A stretch of 25,641 nucleotides of DNA from positions 37,828-63,468 of the forward strand of contig DBHR01000111.1 in assembly GCA_002296225.1 (NCBI GenBank). The letters are read 5' to 3'. This document shows, one piece after another, positions 6,929 through 14,840 of the stretch (its first letter is position 1; each line of letters starts with the position of its first letter). Position numbers and translations under genes: made by a program. The stretch comes from Acidobacteria bacterium UBA823 (lineage in GTDB: Bacteria; Acidobacteriota; Vicinamibacteria; Vicinamibacterales; UBA823). The notes beneath the pieces are model-generated. The model was not told where the DNA came from. It saw nothing but the letters and a program-made list of their open reading frames with translations, and did not search any database.

Positions 6929-9775
6929 TTAGGGTTCGTCGCCCGCCTCCACGACCGGCTCCACCGGCCGTGGCCCGCCACTGAACGTCAGCAGGTGATC
7001 CCTTATCGAACGGACCTGCTGTTCACCGTCCTGGTCGAACTGCGGGTAGAACGCCTCCGGAAAATCAGGCCAGTATGCCGGCATCCTAGTACCGGGCTGG
7101 ATGCTCTGCGGGTCGCGGAGCCAGTCGATAATCCAGTCCGCCTGGAGCCGCTCCGGGGTCATCCGTAAATCCGGCGCTAGGTTCTCGGTGGGCTGGTCCG
7201 CGGGAATCTCATCGAGCACGTGGCACTGCTGACAACGGAGCAGGTCGAACAGTTCACTTCCAGTCGCCACGGACCCACCTCGTGACGAGACGATCGTGTG
7301 CGCCCGAAACTCACCAATCGTGTTGGAAATTGCACCGAAATAATCGAGCACCTGGTTCCAATGCTGATCGGTAAGTGTAAACGTTGGCATCCGTACGTCC
7401 AGCCATGGCCTGATCGTGATCGGACCTTTGAAGAACGCGTAAAGCCAGTCGGGCTTCACCTTGGCACCTTCAGGCGTCAGCAACGGCGGCGCCAGCGAGG
7501 GATCGGCCACGAGTGTCCGATAATCGCCGCCATCGTTCTCAACCTGGTGGCAAGCAATGCAATTCCGTCGGCGCACCAACGCACGACCGAGGCGCAGCGC
7601 ATCTTGGCGAGCTGAGCCGGGCATCAGCGCCGCCGCCGGCTGGACGCTGCGCTGAAAGCTCATCAGCGCCGTCGTCAGGAGTTGCACTTCCTCTGAGTTG
7701 AATCCGTAATCCGGCATCCGCAGTTTCTCGAGCGGCTGCAGCACACGGTTCTGGTCGTAAACGCGCGGATCGTGCAGTTTGTTCTCAAACCAGTCGATCT
7801 TCGTGTGCGGGATGTCGAGAAACGAGAAGTCCAGCTGAGCAAGTAGCTTGGTACCCTCCTCGGACAGCTCTGTGCCGACCGGTTGCGCCCCCTCGAAGCC
7901 ATCAATATCGTGGCAGCTGAAACAGCCGTAACGGCCGATGACCCGCTCACCCAGCTCCAGTGTCCGCTCATCGGACGACATGCCGGCCATCATCGCGTTC
8001 GCTTCTGCCGTCGGCACGATCGCCCGCAAATAATCCAGCAGTACCGAGTCGGAAAACGCCTGGTCGTAGGTCGCCTCGGCAGCCCGCGGGTCCCCGCCGC
8101 CCAGCGTCATCAGGTAAGCCGTCACGTCGGCGGCCTCCCGGTCGGTCAGGCGCAGGTCAGGCATATAGGTCAACTCGCTGTAATGCTGAGGATTGCGCAC
8201 CCAATCGAATACCCACTCGTAGGTCGTCTTGCTTCCAATGTTCTGCAACGCCTGGCCAAACGTTCGCCGTGGCCCTGCCCCCAGCCGTGTTTCGTCACCG
8301 GCGACGTGGCATCCAAGGCATCCAACCGACTCGACGATCGCCTGCCCCTCGGCACTGTCACCGCGCGGTGGGACCGGTACCGCGAACTCATGGTCCTCAG
8401 AGTTCGCAAATAAATAGGCCACGGTGGCGTCAATTTCTGCCTCGCTGCGCCGAACATCTTCAGGGGACGAAGTGTTCGAGTTGTACCAAACGCGCGGCAT
8501 CCAAGTCGTTGGCTTAACTCTGCGGGGATCTCGGATCCAGTCGGCCACCCACTCAGGAGTCAGCTTGGCCTTAATCTTCATCAAACTGGGACCCGGCTTA
8601 CGCAGCCCCTCGAAGCCAGTCGTCTTGTGACAGGCGTAGCATCCCGCACGTTCATACAAGCCGTAGGACAGGTTCAGAACGTCCGCCTCCGGTATGTGAA
8701 CCTCTTCGACGTGACACTTCGCGCAAGACGCCTCAGCCATCCCTCGAGGTAGCATCGGATAGTCCCAGAGATGTGATTCCGCCCAGTCGTAGGAGTCCTC
8801 CCAGTCGTGCGTCTGCTCCTCCGTTGATGGTGTATGCGACGCGTCACGGAAGCTGACCGACTGGGGCATCCCCTCGTGACACACGGTGCAACCCGTTGTC
8901 TCGAGCGGGTGCGGTGACGCGCTCCCCACATAGACGTCGAGATTCGGATGCGTCGTGAACGGCTGGGGATACTCCTCGTAGCCCTCCCGGTCGATGGCTA
9001 GATGGCAGGTCGTGCAACGGTCAATTTTTGGTACCCTAGTGAAGTTTAGTTCGTCAAAGATGTTCGGCGTGATGATCTGCTGCACCTTGAGAGACGGCGC
9101 CAGGAAGTCGATGAGCGGGGCGTTGAGCAGGTAGTCCTCAATGAAATTCGGCGCCAGGTCGACCAACCGGCCCTCCAAGCGCGAGGTTTCTGACGTGAGG
9201 GCGTCGATCTGGTCGTCGAGCCCGGTGACGCCCCGCCGGATCTCTGCGAGCTGACCTCGCAAGCCGTCTCGCTCAGCGGTCAACCGTTCAACTTCGAGCC
9301 CAAGTTCCAACCACTCGTCATACTGCGCAGCGATCTCCACCTGCTGGTCGGTATAGCTTTCCGGATCCCCCTCGCGGTCAACTTCGAAGCTGTATTTGTT
9401 AACGTCGTAAGTGGCCTTGGCGAAGTTGTGCCGCTGGACCGCAAGCGTTAGCTGTGCATCAATATCCGCCAATTCGTCTTCGAGCGCCACGGTCTGCTCT
9501 TCCTGTATCGCGAGTTCCGCCTCCGCCGTGGATCGGTCAGCCCGCAACTGCTCTAGGACGACCGCATCAACATTAGCGCTCGCCGCTTCCAGGCCGACCC
9601 GAGTCACTTCAGCCTCCAGCTGCACAAAGCGGCGCTGATAGTTCTTCCATCCCCGGTCGTAATCGTCCCACACCATCCACAGGACCGAGACGAAGAGGAA
9701 GATGCTCGACGCCGCGAAAACGACATTCAAGAAATCAATGTTATAGGCGTGCCCGACCGTCTTCTTGTCAGCCAT
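6929..9775 (-). CDS. Eight-heme membrane-anchored cytochrome c of a bc-type complex
   Basis: The 948-residue protein has one N-terminal membrane helix (about 14-36) and then a long charged coiled coil (about 45-205). Eight CxxCH heme sites start at residues 254, 296, 351, 379, 486, 618, 739 and 848. The last five are each followed by an MP motif (WMP, YMP, RMP, RMP, RMP), which fits His/Met mono-heme modules repeated five times; the first three have no such partner. No catalytic multiheme family was recognised. It is encoded last in the operon, 12 bases after the subunit-IV-like gene. It most likely faces the periplasm and takes electrons from the Rieske/cytochrome b core, filling the place of cytochrome c1 or f. 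Its exact role and electron acceptor are inferred. Confidence 0.85.
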   Translation of the reverse strand: MADKKTVGHAYNIDFLNVVFAASSIFLFVSVLWMVWDDYDRGWKNYQRRFVQLEAEVTRVGLEAASANVDAVVLEQLRADRSTAEAELAIQEEQTVALEDELADIDAQLTLAVQRHNFAKATYDVNKYSFEVDREGDPESYTDQQVEIAAQYDEWLELGLEVERLTAERDGLRGQLAEIRRGVTGLDDQIDALTSETSRLEGRLVDLAPNFIEDYLLNAPLIDFLAPSLKVQQIITPNIFDELNFTRVPKIDRCTTCHLAIDREGYEEYPQPFTTHPNLDVYVGSASPHPLETTGCTVCHEGMPQSVSFRDASHTPSTEEQTHDWEDSYDWAESHLWDYPMLPRGMAEASCAKCHVEEVHIPEADVLNLSYGLYERAGCYACHKTTGFEGLRKPGPSLMKIKAKLTPEWVADWIRDPRRVKPTTWMPRVWYNSNTSSPEDVRRSEAEIDATVAYLFANSEDHEFAVPVPPRGDSAEGQAIVESVGCLGCHVAGDETRLGAGPRRTFGQALQNIGSKTTYEWVFDWVRNPQHYSELTYMPDLRLTDREAADVTAYLMTLGGGDPRAAEATYDQAFSDSVLLDYLRAIVPTAEANAMMAGMSSDERTLELGERVIGRYGCFSCHDIDGFEGAQPVGTELSEEGTKLLAQLDFSFLDIPHTKIDWFENKLHDPRVYDQNRVLQPLEKLRMPDYGFNSEEVQLLTTALMSFQRSVQPAAALMPGSARQDALRLGRALVRRRNCIACHQVENDGGDYRTLVADPSLAPPLLTPEGAKVKPDWLYAFFKGPITIRPWLDVRMPTFTLTDQHWNQVLDYFGAISNTIGEFRAHTIVSSRGGSVATGSELFDLLRCQQCHVLDEIPADQPTENLAPDLRMTPERLQADWIIDWLRDPQSIQPGTRMPAYWPDFPEAFYPQFDQDGEQQVRSIRDHLLTFSGGPRPVEPVVEAGDEP

Positions 9776-9787
9776 ATGCGGGGTCGA

Positions 9788-10864
9788 TCAGATATTAAAG
9801 AAGAACTCCGGAATTGCGACGATGTATTTCAAGTTAAACAGCCATCGGGCGAGCATCTTCATCGGCAGTGAGAGCATCATCAGAAACAAAAAGATACCCA
9901 CGCAGTATCGTGGCGGCCCAAGCTTCTCGTAATAGGTTTTGAGAACACCCCTAGCCAGGATGACCGGCAACGCCACGATGTACAACAGAAGAAGCACGAT
10001 GCCAAAGAACTCGCGGACGAACCAGTTCGATGGCAGGCCGACCCCAACACCCTGCAGCCAGATATACTCCGATAGGTTCACATTCGTGAGCGCTTCAAGT
10101 TTGTGGATATCCCAGTACTCGAACGGCCCAAAGAAGTTCCAATTCGGACCGCGCAGGAATGTGCCCAACACGATGAGTGACGCCCAGAGCACTACGAAGC
10201 CGAATATGAAGATCGAGATCTCCGCCTTTCGCTCCTTGAACGTGTAGTAACCACTTCCTTTCGGATTCGTATCAATGTAGGGAATCGCCATCAGTCCCAC
10301 GATAATCAAAGTGGGCAGCACGACCCCGGCTAACCACGGGTCAAAGTAAACCAACATTTCCTGGAGCCCCAGGAAGTACCAGGGAGCTTTCGACGGATTC
10401 GGCGTCGCTGCGGCGTTGGCCGGTTGCTCCAGCGGCGCCTTTAGCACAATCGACCAGACAATGAGGACCACGGAGCACAAAACGAGGCAAATCAACTCCG
10501 TGTAGACTAAGTCTGGCCACACCCACACGCGGTCTTCTTCCACCTTCTCCTCGACCGGTTCACCCCGGTCCAGTCGCCTGTCGTTCAGTACCGCTTGGCG
10601 CATCGAGTACCAGGTGAAGAACAGCAAGAGGAACACCAGGCCGACAATCGGAACGTTGTCTGGCTTCGCCACGATTAGCCGAAAGTTTTCATCGAAGAGA
10701 CCGAGCCCGAAGAACAAGACCAGGAAGACCTGTAGCCCGTAGCCGACACGCGGCGTCGTGAAGACGTCCCGCCGCCATATCATTAAGATGAACCCGGTCA
10801 ACGTCAGTAGGAAAAAGACGCGAGGGTCCGCAAAAAAATTAAAGAAGTCCTTGATAGCATCCAT
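9788..10864 (-). CDS. Cytochrome b C-terminal (subunit IV-like) membrane subunit
   Basis: This 358-residue integral membrane protein has about eight predicted helices (near 16-30, 42-58, 72-88, 119-141, 178-196, 216-236, 284-304, 320-342). The segment KAPWYFLGLQEMLVYFDPW (159-177) corresponds to the PEWY region of the Qo quinol site in cytochrome b/subunit IV. Here the usual Glu position is Pro and a Glu lies at 169. With three N-terminal helices and one more at the C-terminus, it is much longer than chloroplast subunit IV (about 160 residues). It lies between the b6-like gene (15-base gap) and the eight-heme cytochrome. It should form the quinol-oxidising half of the membrane core, probably acting on menaquinol; that quinone choice is inference. 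Confidence 0.85.
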   Translation of the reverse strand: MDAIKDFFNFFADPRVFFLLTLTGFILMIWRRDVFTTPRVGYGLQVFLVLFFGLGLFDENFRLIVAKPDNVPIVGLVFLLLFFTWYSMRQAVLNDRRLDRGEPVEEKVEEDRVWVWPDLVYTELICLVLCSVVLIVWSIVLKAPLEQPANAAATPNPSKAPWYFLGLQEMLVYFDPWLAGVVLPTLIIVGLMAIPYIDTNPKGSGYYTFKERKAEISIFIFGFVVLWASLIVLGTFLRGPNWNFFGPFEYWDIHKLEALTNVNLSEYIWLQGVGVGLPSNWFVREFFGIVLLLLYIVALPVILARGVLKTYYEKLGPPRYCVGIFLFLMMLSLPMKMLARWLFNLKYIVAIPEFFFNI

Positions 10865-10879
10865 GAATCGAACTGCCTT

Positions 10880-11695
10880 CTACACCGGACCGGAAATGCC
10901 GCCGTCTTTCCGGACACGCCAGAAGTGCACGGCCATCAGCACCGCGATAATCAGGGGCAAGCCAACGCAGTGTAGGACGTAGAACCGCAGCAACGCCCCC
11001 TCTCCAACAAATGTCCCGCCGAGCAAGGCGAACCGCGCATCGGCGGCGGCATGAATCAGCTTTACATCGCCTAGCGCCAGCAGGGACGCCCCTGGGCCTT
11101 CGCTGCCCAAAAACGGCGTTGCCCGCGCCATGTTCGACCCGACCGTGATTGCCCAAATGGCCAGCTGATCCCACGGGAGGAGGTAGCCGGTAAATGAGAG
11201 GAGCAACGTCAATACCAGCATGATGACGCCGACGTTCCAGTTAAACTCACGCGGCGGCTTATACGATCCAGTCATGAACACGCGGAACATGTGCAGCCAG
11301 ACCGTAATGACCATGGCGTGCGCGCCCCAACGATGCATTTCCCGCATGATACCGAGCGGCACGTGCTCACGCAGTCCAACGATGTCCGTGTAGGCGTATT
11401 CGAGCGTCGGCCGATAATAGAACATCAGCAGGACACCGGTGAATGTAAGGGACAGGAAGAGGAAAAAGCTCAGCCCACCCATGCACCAGGTGTAGCGCAG
11501 GCGCACGCCAGATTTTCTGAGCCTGACCGGATGCAGATGTAAAAAGACATTCGACAGCACAACCAACACACGGTTCCGATCAGTGATGGGCGCGTTGTGC
11601 CGGAAGATTGATTTCCAGATCTGCGTTTCAGTCAGCCAATTCCAGGAGCGCTCCAGGGGACCCTCTCTGGGAATAACGGTTTTTGTCTCAGTCAT
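10880..11695 (-). CDS. Cytochrome b6-like subunit of quinol:cytochrome c reductase
   Basis: The 271-residue product matches the N-terminal, heme-bearing half of cytochrome b. Four axial His residues are visible: H121 and H135 in one helix, H242 and H257 in another. The second pair is separated by 14 residues, as in b6 rather than mitochondrial cytochrome b. C71, in WCMGG, sits where b6 has the Cys that binds heme ci. Other shared segments are FYYRPT, SYKPPRE, GYLLPWDQ and the RKDGGISGP end. The reading frame can begin at a TTG at 11707, but the ATG at 11695 is preceded by an AGGG element and is preferred. It lies between the Rieske gene and the subunit-IV-like gene. It transfers electrons across the inner membrane. 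Confidence 0.92.
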   Translation of the reverse strand: MTETKTVIPREGPLERSWNWLTETQIWKSIFRHNAPITDRNRVLVVLSNVFLHLHPVRLRKSGVRLRYTWCMGGLSFFLFLSLTFTGVLLMFYYRPTLEYAYTDIVGLREHVPLGIMREMHRWGAHAMVITVWLHMFRVFMTGSYKPPREFNWNVGVIMLVLTLLLSFTGYLLPWDQLAIWAITVGSNMARATPFLGSEGPGASLLALGDVKLIHAAADARFALLGGTFVGEGALLRFYVLHCVGLPLIIAVLMAVHFWRVRKDGGISGPV

Positions 11696-11750
11696 AAAAC
11701 CCTGCAAACGTAATTATCGAAGCCGGCTACCCTACCGACCGAGCCTGTTC

Positions 11751-12416
11751 CTAGCTTCTCAAGAACGATTCCGGATCGGCCCACTGCCCGAGTTCAAACT
11801 GAAACTTCCGCGCTTTGTCGACCAGGATTTGACCGTCCTCGGCGAGCACAATTCTGGCCCGCTCCAGCGGGCGTGGTGCCGGGCCTTCGAAGTTGACGCC
11901 CGTCGGCCGGAACCCACTCCCGTGGCAAGGACACTTGAATTTCACCTCGGCCGACAGCCAGTTGGGCGTGCAGCCAAGATGAGTGCAGACGCTGATCAGG
12001 GCGTAGAAACCGCTGGCCTCCTGAACGATGTCGCTCGGTGTCCGCACAATCCAGACCCCATAGCGGACCTTCCAGCGCTCGTCCACACCCGGCACATACT
12101 CATCCGGAAATCCGATCTTAAACTGCTGCGGCGGCTCGTTAAGAACGTTCGGGAACATGAACCGTCCGGTCGCCGCCAGCGCTGCGGCAGAGGCCGCCGT
12201 AAAGGACCCCCACGCCAGCCCGAGCCAGTGGCGACGCGACAGCAGCGGGGACGTGTCGTCAGCGACCTTCTTGGCCGCCGCCGGTCGTCGCGGCGCAACG
12301 GCCGCCGACGTCGTCTTTCCGCCCAGGTTGGGGGGAACGGCCGGCGTCACCGGTTTGACGGGCGCGTCTTTTGACACTGGAGTGCCTGCAGCTGGGGTGG
12401 TTGGGTCGTCAGTCAT
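11751..12416 (-). CDS. Rieske 2Fe-2S protein of the bc-type complex
   Basis: This 221-residue protein carries both Rieske cluster boxes: CTHLGC (144-149) and CPCHGSG (162-168), giving two Cys and two His ligands. A flexible Pro/Ala-rich N-terminus (1-55) precedes SRRHWLGLAWG and a hydrophobic helix (about 65-85). This resembles a twin-arginine signal-anchor, the usual export route for Rieske proteins. The soluble domain would receive electrons from quinol at the outer face of the inner membrane and pass them to the cytochrome c subunit. It is followed after 55 bases by the b6-like gene. The cytoplasmic N-terminal tail is longer than in many homologues and has no recognised domain. Confidence 0.93.
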   Translation of the reverse strand: MTDDPTTPAAGTPVSKDAPVKPVTPAVPPNLGGKTTSAAVAPRRPAAAKKVADDTSPLLSRRHWLGLAWGSFTAASAAALAATGRFMFPNVLNEPPQQFKIGFPDEYVPGVDERWKVRYGVWIVRTPSDIVQEASGFYALISVCTHLGCTPNWLSAEVKFKCPCHGSGFRPTGVNFEGPAPRPLERARIVLAEDGQILVDKARKFQFELGQWADPESFLRS

Positions 12417-12482
12417 GCAATTTCAGTTACTCTCTACATTAGTGCGTCATGAGCCCACGTTCGTTTGGAATCCGCCACGCGC

Positions 12483-13397
12483 CTACCCCTCCGGCTCGGC
12501 CCCAGCTCCATCGAACGCGGCAAGCGCTTCAATGGCCGCCTGCCGCACGCGCAAGCTTTCGTCTTCCCGACTTAAACGGGTGACCGAATCGCGCAACGTA
12601 TCGACGTCGAGCGCCGCGACAGCATTCAACCCGCTAATCATAACCTCACCGACGCGGTCCACCTCGCCGGCACCGACTGCAGGTTCTGCGACGCGCTCGA
12701 CGTATTCGCGGTCCAGCATCCGACCGAGCACCGTGACACCCTGCGCATTGCCGTGACGCGCCAACGCCACGGCGGCGTTCCACCGCACATCCGGCACCGG
12801 GTCGCTCAGCGCCGTCCGAAGCGTGTCGACCTGGTCGTCACCCGGAAGCGCCCCGAGAGCATACACCACCATTTTTCTGATCCCCGCGTCATCCGACTCG
12901 TATATTCGGCCCAAGTCTGGAATGACGCTGGGATCCCCAAGCGACCCGAGCGCCCAGATTACGCTGATCCGCGTCTCGTTCTCCGGATCGTCCAGTGCAT
13001 CGACAAGTCGCGCACCAGCATCTGCGGGTGGCGTGGTCAATTGGCCAACGGCTAGCGCCAAATACCGGCGCACGCGTGGGTCGTCATTCTCGGACTCGAC
13101 GAATGCCCTCACCAGCGCCGGCCCGAGCGCTGGCTCTGATGCCTGGACTTCCGGGTCGGCCATCAGGCGTGACAACTCGAAGGCGGCCGGCCAACGGCGT
13201 TCCCGACCACCGACTCGGATGTCGTTCAAGTATTCCTGCGCAGTTCGGTCGTCGTCGAACAGCCAGCGGAATCCACCGTAAACCATGGCGACCGCAGCAA
13301 CGACCGCCAGCGGAATGAGAAAGAACTGAACGGCCAGTGCCGGCACAGACCGTTTACTGCCATCCAGCGCTTCGTCGCGCTCGTCGAGTTTCTCCAT
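12483..13397 (-). CDS. Membrane-anchored HEAT-repeat protein
   Basis: The 304-residue protein has a short cytoplasmic-type N-terminus, one membrane helix (about 19-41) and a helical-repeat domain. Repeated signatures such as RISVIWALGSLGDPSVIPDL (143-162), IRKMVVYALGALPGDD (173-188) and VRWNAAVALARHGN (204-217) fit HEAT/PBS-lyase-type repeats, which usually bind other proteins. No catalytic residues were recognised. It is the first gene of the operon encoding the Rieske, cytochrome b and cytochrome c subunits, 66 bases before the Rieske gene. An assembly or accessory role for that complex is plausible but is inference from position only. The ATG at 13397 has only a weak ribosome site. Confidence 0.75.
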   Translation of the reverse strand: MEKLDERDEALDGSKRSVPALAVQFFLIPLAVVAAVAMVYGGFRWLFDDDRTAQEYLNDIRVGGRERRWPAAFELSRLMADPEVQASEPALGPALVRAFVESENDDPRVRRYLALAVGQLTTPPADAGARLVDALDDPENETRISVIWALGSLGDPSVIPDLGRIYESDDAGIRKMVVYALGALPGDDQVDTLRTALSDPVPDVRWNAAVALARHGNAQGVTVLGRMLDREYVERVAEPAVGAGEVDRVGEVMISGLNAVAALDVDTLRDSVTRLSREDESLRVRQAAIEALAAFDGAGAEPEG

Positions 13398-13437
13398 GCC
13401 TAGCTAAATTTCCGAGTGGGAGGGAACCGAGATGTGA

Positions 13438-13466
13438 ATGCTACCGCAAACTGGAGAACCCATCAA
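13438..13466 (-). promoter_or_regulatory. Possible sigma-70-type promoter of the respiratory operon
   Basis: On the minus strand TTGATG (13461-13466) and TAGCAT (13438-13443) are separated by exactly 17 bases, and each matches four of six consensus positions. The -10 lies 40 bases before the HEAT-protein start in a 113-base gap. This is a plausible start point for the whole complex operon; it is weak as evidence alone. Confidence 0.35.
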
Positions 13467-13510
13467 AATACCTGGCCTACTTTCGGTCAAATGGACTAAT
13501 TGCCGCCATC

Positions 13511-14065
13511 CTAGATTCGCGGCAGCGTCACTGCCCGCTGAGTCTGGTACTTGCCCTTCTTATCGGCGTATGAGGTCTGGCATACCTCGTCGCTCTGAAA
13601 AAAGAGTACCTGAGCGATTCCTTCGTTCGCGTAGATCTTCGCTGGCAACGGGGTGGTGTTCGATATCTCTAACGTGGCCGTGCCTTCCCACTCGGGCTCG
13701 AACGGCGTGACATTCACGATGATGCCACAGCGAGCATAGGTCGACTTGCCGAGGCACACCGTGAGCACGTCCCGCGGGATACGGAAGTACTCGACAGTCC
13801 GAGCGAGCGCGAACGAGTTAGGTGGCACAATGCACTCGGGCGCCTTGAAGTCGATGAACGACCGCGGGTCGAATGCTTTCGGGTCGATGACCGTCGTAGC
13901 GATATTAGTGAAGATCTTAAATTCATCGGCCACGCGGATGTCATAGCCGTATGACGACAGTCCGTACGAGATCACGCCGCTCCGAACCTGCGTGTCGATG
14001 AACGGCTCGATCATCTTGTGCTCACGTGCCATACGGGCGATCCAACGGTCTGGCTTGATGGTCAT
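13511..14065 (-). CDS. dcd: dCTP deaminase
   Basis: The 184-residue protein matches dCTP deaminase, which converts dCTP to dUTP as a step towards dTTP. Recognised segments are LSSYGYDIRV (36-45), GKSTYARCGIIVN (about 105-117) and TPFEPEWEG, which contains the conserved catalytic Glu, followed by the C-terminal nucleotide-closing tail. Whether it is mono-functional or also hydrolyses dUTP to dUMP cannot be settled by eye. A GGAGG ribosome site lies 11 bases before the ATG. It stands 21 bases after the DUF2905 gene, in a small ndk-DUF2905-dcd cluster, so two of its three members serve nucleotide pools. Confidence 0.93.
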   Translation of the reverse strand: MTIKPDRWIARMAREHKMIEPFIDTQVRSGVISYGLSSYGYDIRVADEFKIFTNIATTVIDPKAFDPRSFIDFKAPECIVPPNSFALARTVEYFRIPRDVLTVCLGKSTYARCGIIVNVTPFEPEWEGTATLEISNTTPLPAKIYANEGIAQVLFFQSDEVCQTSYADKKGKYQTQRAVTLPRI

Positions 14066-14086
14066 GAGATAGGCATCCTCCCGCGA

Positions 14087-14281
14087 TCAGCGACGCATCA
14101 TGGCAAAAAGTAGTGTCAGTAACACGCTTAGCACGACCGAAGTCACGAGCGGTAAGTAGACCGTGACATTACCCCGTCGAAACACCAGATCGCCAGGTAA
14201 CCGTCCGAGCGGCAACCCGAGCATCATTAATCCACCGAGCGCGGCAACCGCCAGGCCGATGAACATCAGCGTCTTGCCCAA
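14087..14281 (-). CDS. DUF2905 small membrane protein
   Basis: This 64-residue protein has two hydrophobic helices (about 4-25 and 42-60) joined by a loop LPLGRLPGDLVFRRGNVTVY. The LPGD-(I/L)-x-x-RRGN core and overall size are the hallmark of the DUF2905 family, whose function is unknown. The start is a TTG at 14281. It is chosen over an in-frame ATG at 14266 because the family typically begins MG-basic-x-L and an AGG lies just upstream. It starts 6 bases after the ndk stop, suggesting translational coupling, and precedes dcd. Confidence 0.82.
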   Translation of the reverse strand: MGKTLMFIGLAVAALGGLMMLGLPLGRLPGDLVFRRGNVTVYLPLVTSVVLSVLLTLLFAMMRR

Positions 14282-14287
14282 GGCGAC

Positions 14288-14716
14288 CTACCGCTCGGCG
14301 TCTTCGCCGAGTTCCCCGCCCGCGAAGAAGTATCCGAGTTCGAATGCCGCGGTGTCTTGAGCGTCGGACCCGTGAGTAGCATTGTGCTCGATTGAAGTGC
14401 CAAAGTCGCACCGGATAGTCCCCACGTCGGCTTTCCCCGGGTCGGTCGCCCCCATCAGTGCCCGCCACTTCCGAATCGCATCCGGCGCCTCAAGCGCGAG
14501 CACCACCGCCGGTCCAGATGACATGAAGGCAGTCAGGCTACCGAAAAATGGCCGCTCGCGGTGAACCGCGTAGAAGCCCTCGGCCTCAACCTGCGACAAC
14601 CTCACGAGGCGCATGGCTCGTACCGTGAAGCCCGCACCTTCGATACGCTGCAGAATGGCACCCACCTGTCGGGCCACCACCGCGTCGGGCTTGATGATCG
14701 CTAACGTGCGCTCCAT
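14288..14716 (-). CDS. ndk: Nucleoside diphosphate kinase
   Basis: It transfers the gamma phosphate of ATP to other nucleoside diphosphates through a phosphohistidine. The 142-residue length matches bacterial Ndk. Visible features are the start ERTLAIIKPDAV (2-13), the segment ERPFFGSLTAFMSSGP (about 54-69), RKWRALMGATDPGKA (about 82-96) and the active-site NATHGSDA near residue 112-119, whose His is phosphorylated. The C-terminus has an acidic tail. It is the first gene after the korAB terminator and is followed closely by the DUF2905 gene and dcd, so these three probably form one transcript. Confidence 0.96.
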   Translation of the reverse strand: MERTLAIIKPDAVVARQVGAILQRIEGAGFTVRAMRLVRLSQVEAEGFYAVHRERPFFGSLTAFMSSGPAVVLALEAPDAIRKWRALMGATDPGKADVGTIRCDFGTSIEHNATHGSDAQDTAAFELGYFFAGGELGEDAER

Positions 14717-14763
14717 CGCCCACGATTATACCTTCCGGCCCGACGGGCTCGAACGCCGCGGCA

Positions 14764-14795
14764 CAACAAAAGGGCCGCGCGGGCCGCGGCCTTAA
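14764..14795 (-). terminator. Intrinsic terminator after korB
   Basis: On the minus strand AAGGCCGCG pairs with CGCGGCCCTT (one bulged C) around a GCCCG-type loop and runs straight into TTTTGTTG. It begins about 47 bases after the korB stop codon and separates the TCA-cycle block from ndk. Confidence 0.65.
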
Positions 14796-14840
14796 CCTCG
14801 TTCACGAAATCCTTGGGCGTCGATCCGTCGGCAGTCGTGG

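Noticed and set aside
11583..12374. Long plus-strand frame opposite the Rieske gene
   Set aside because: It is antisense to the Rieske and cytochrome b genes, is very Arg-rich, and has no recognisable domain.
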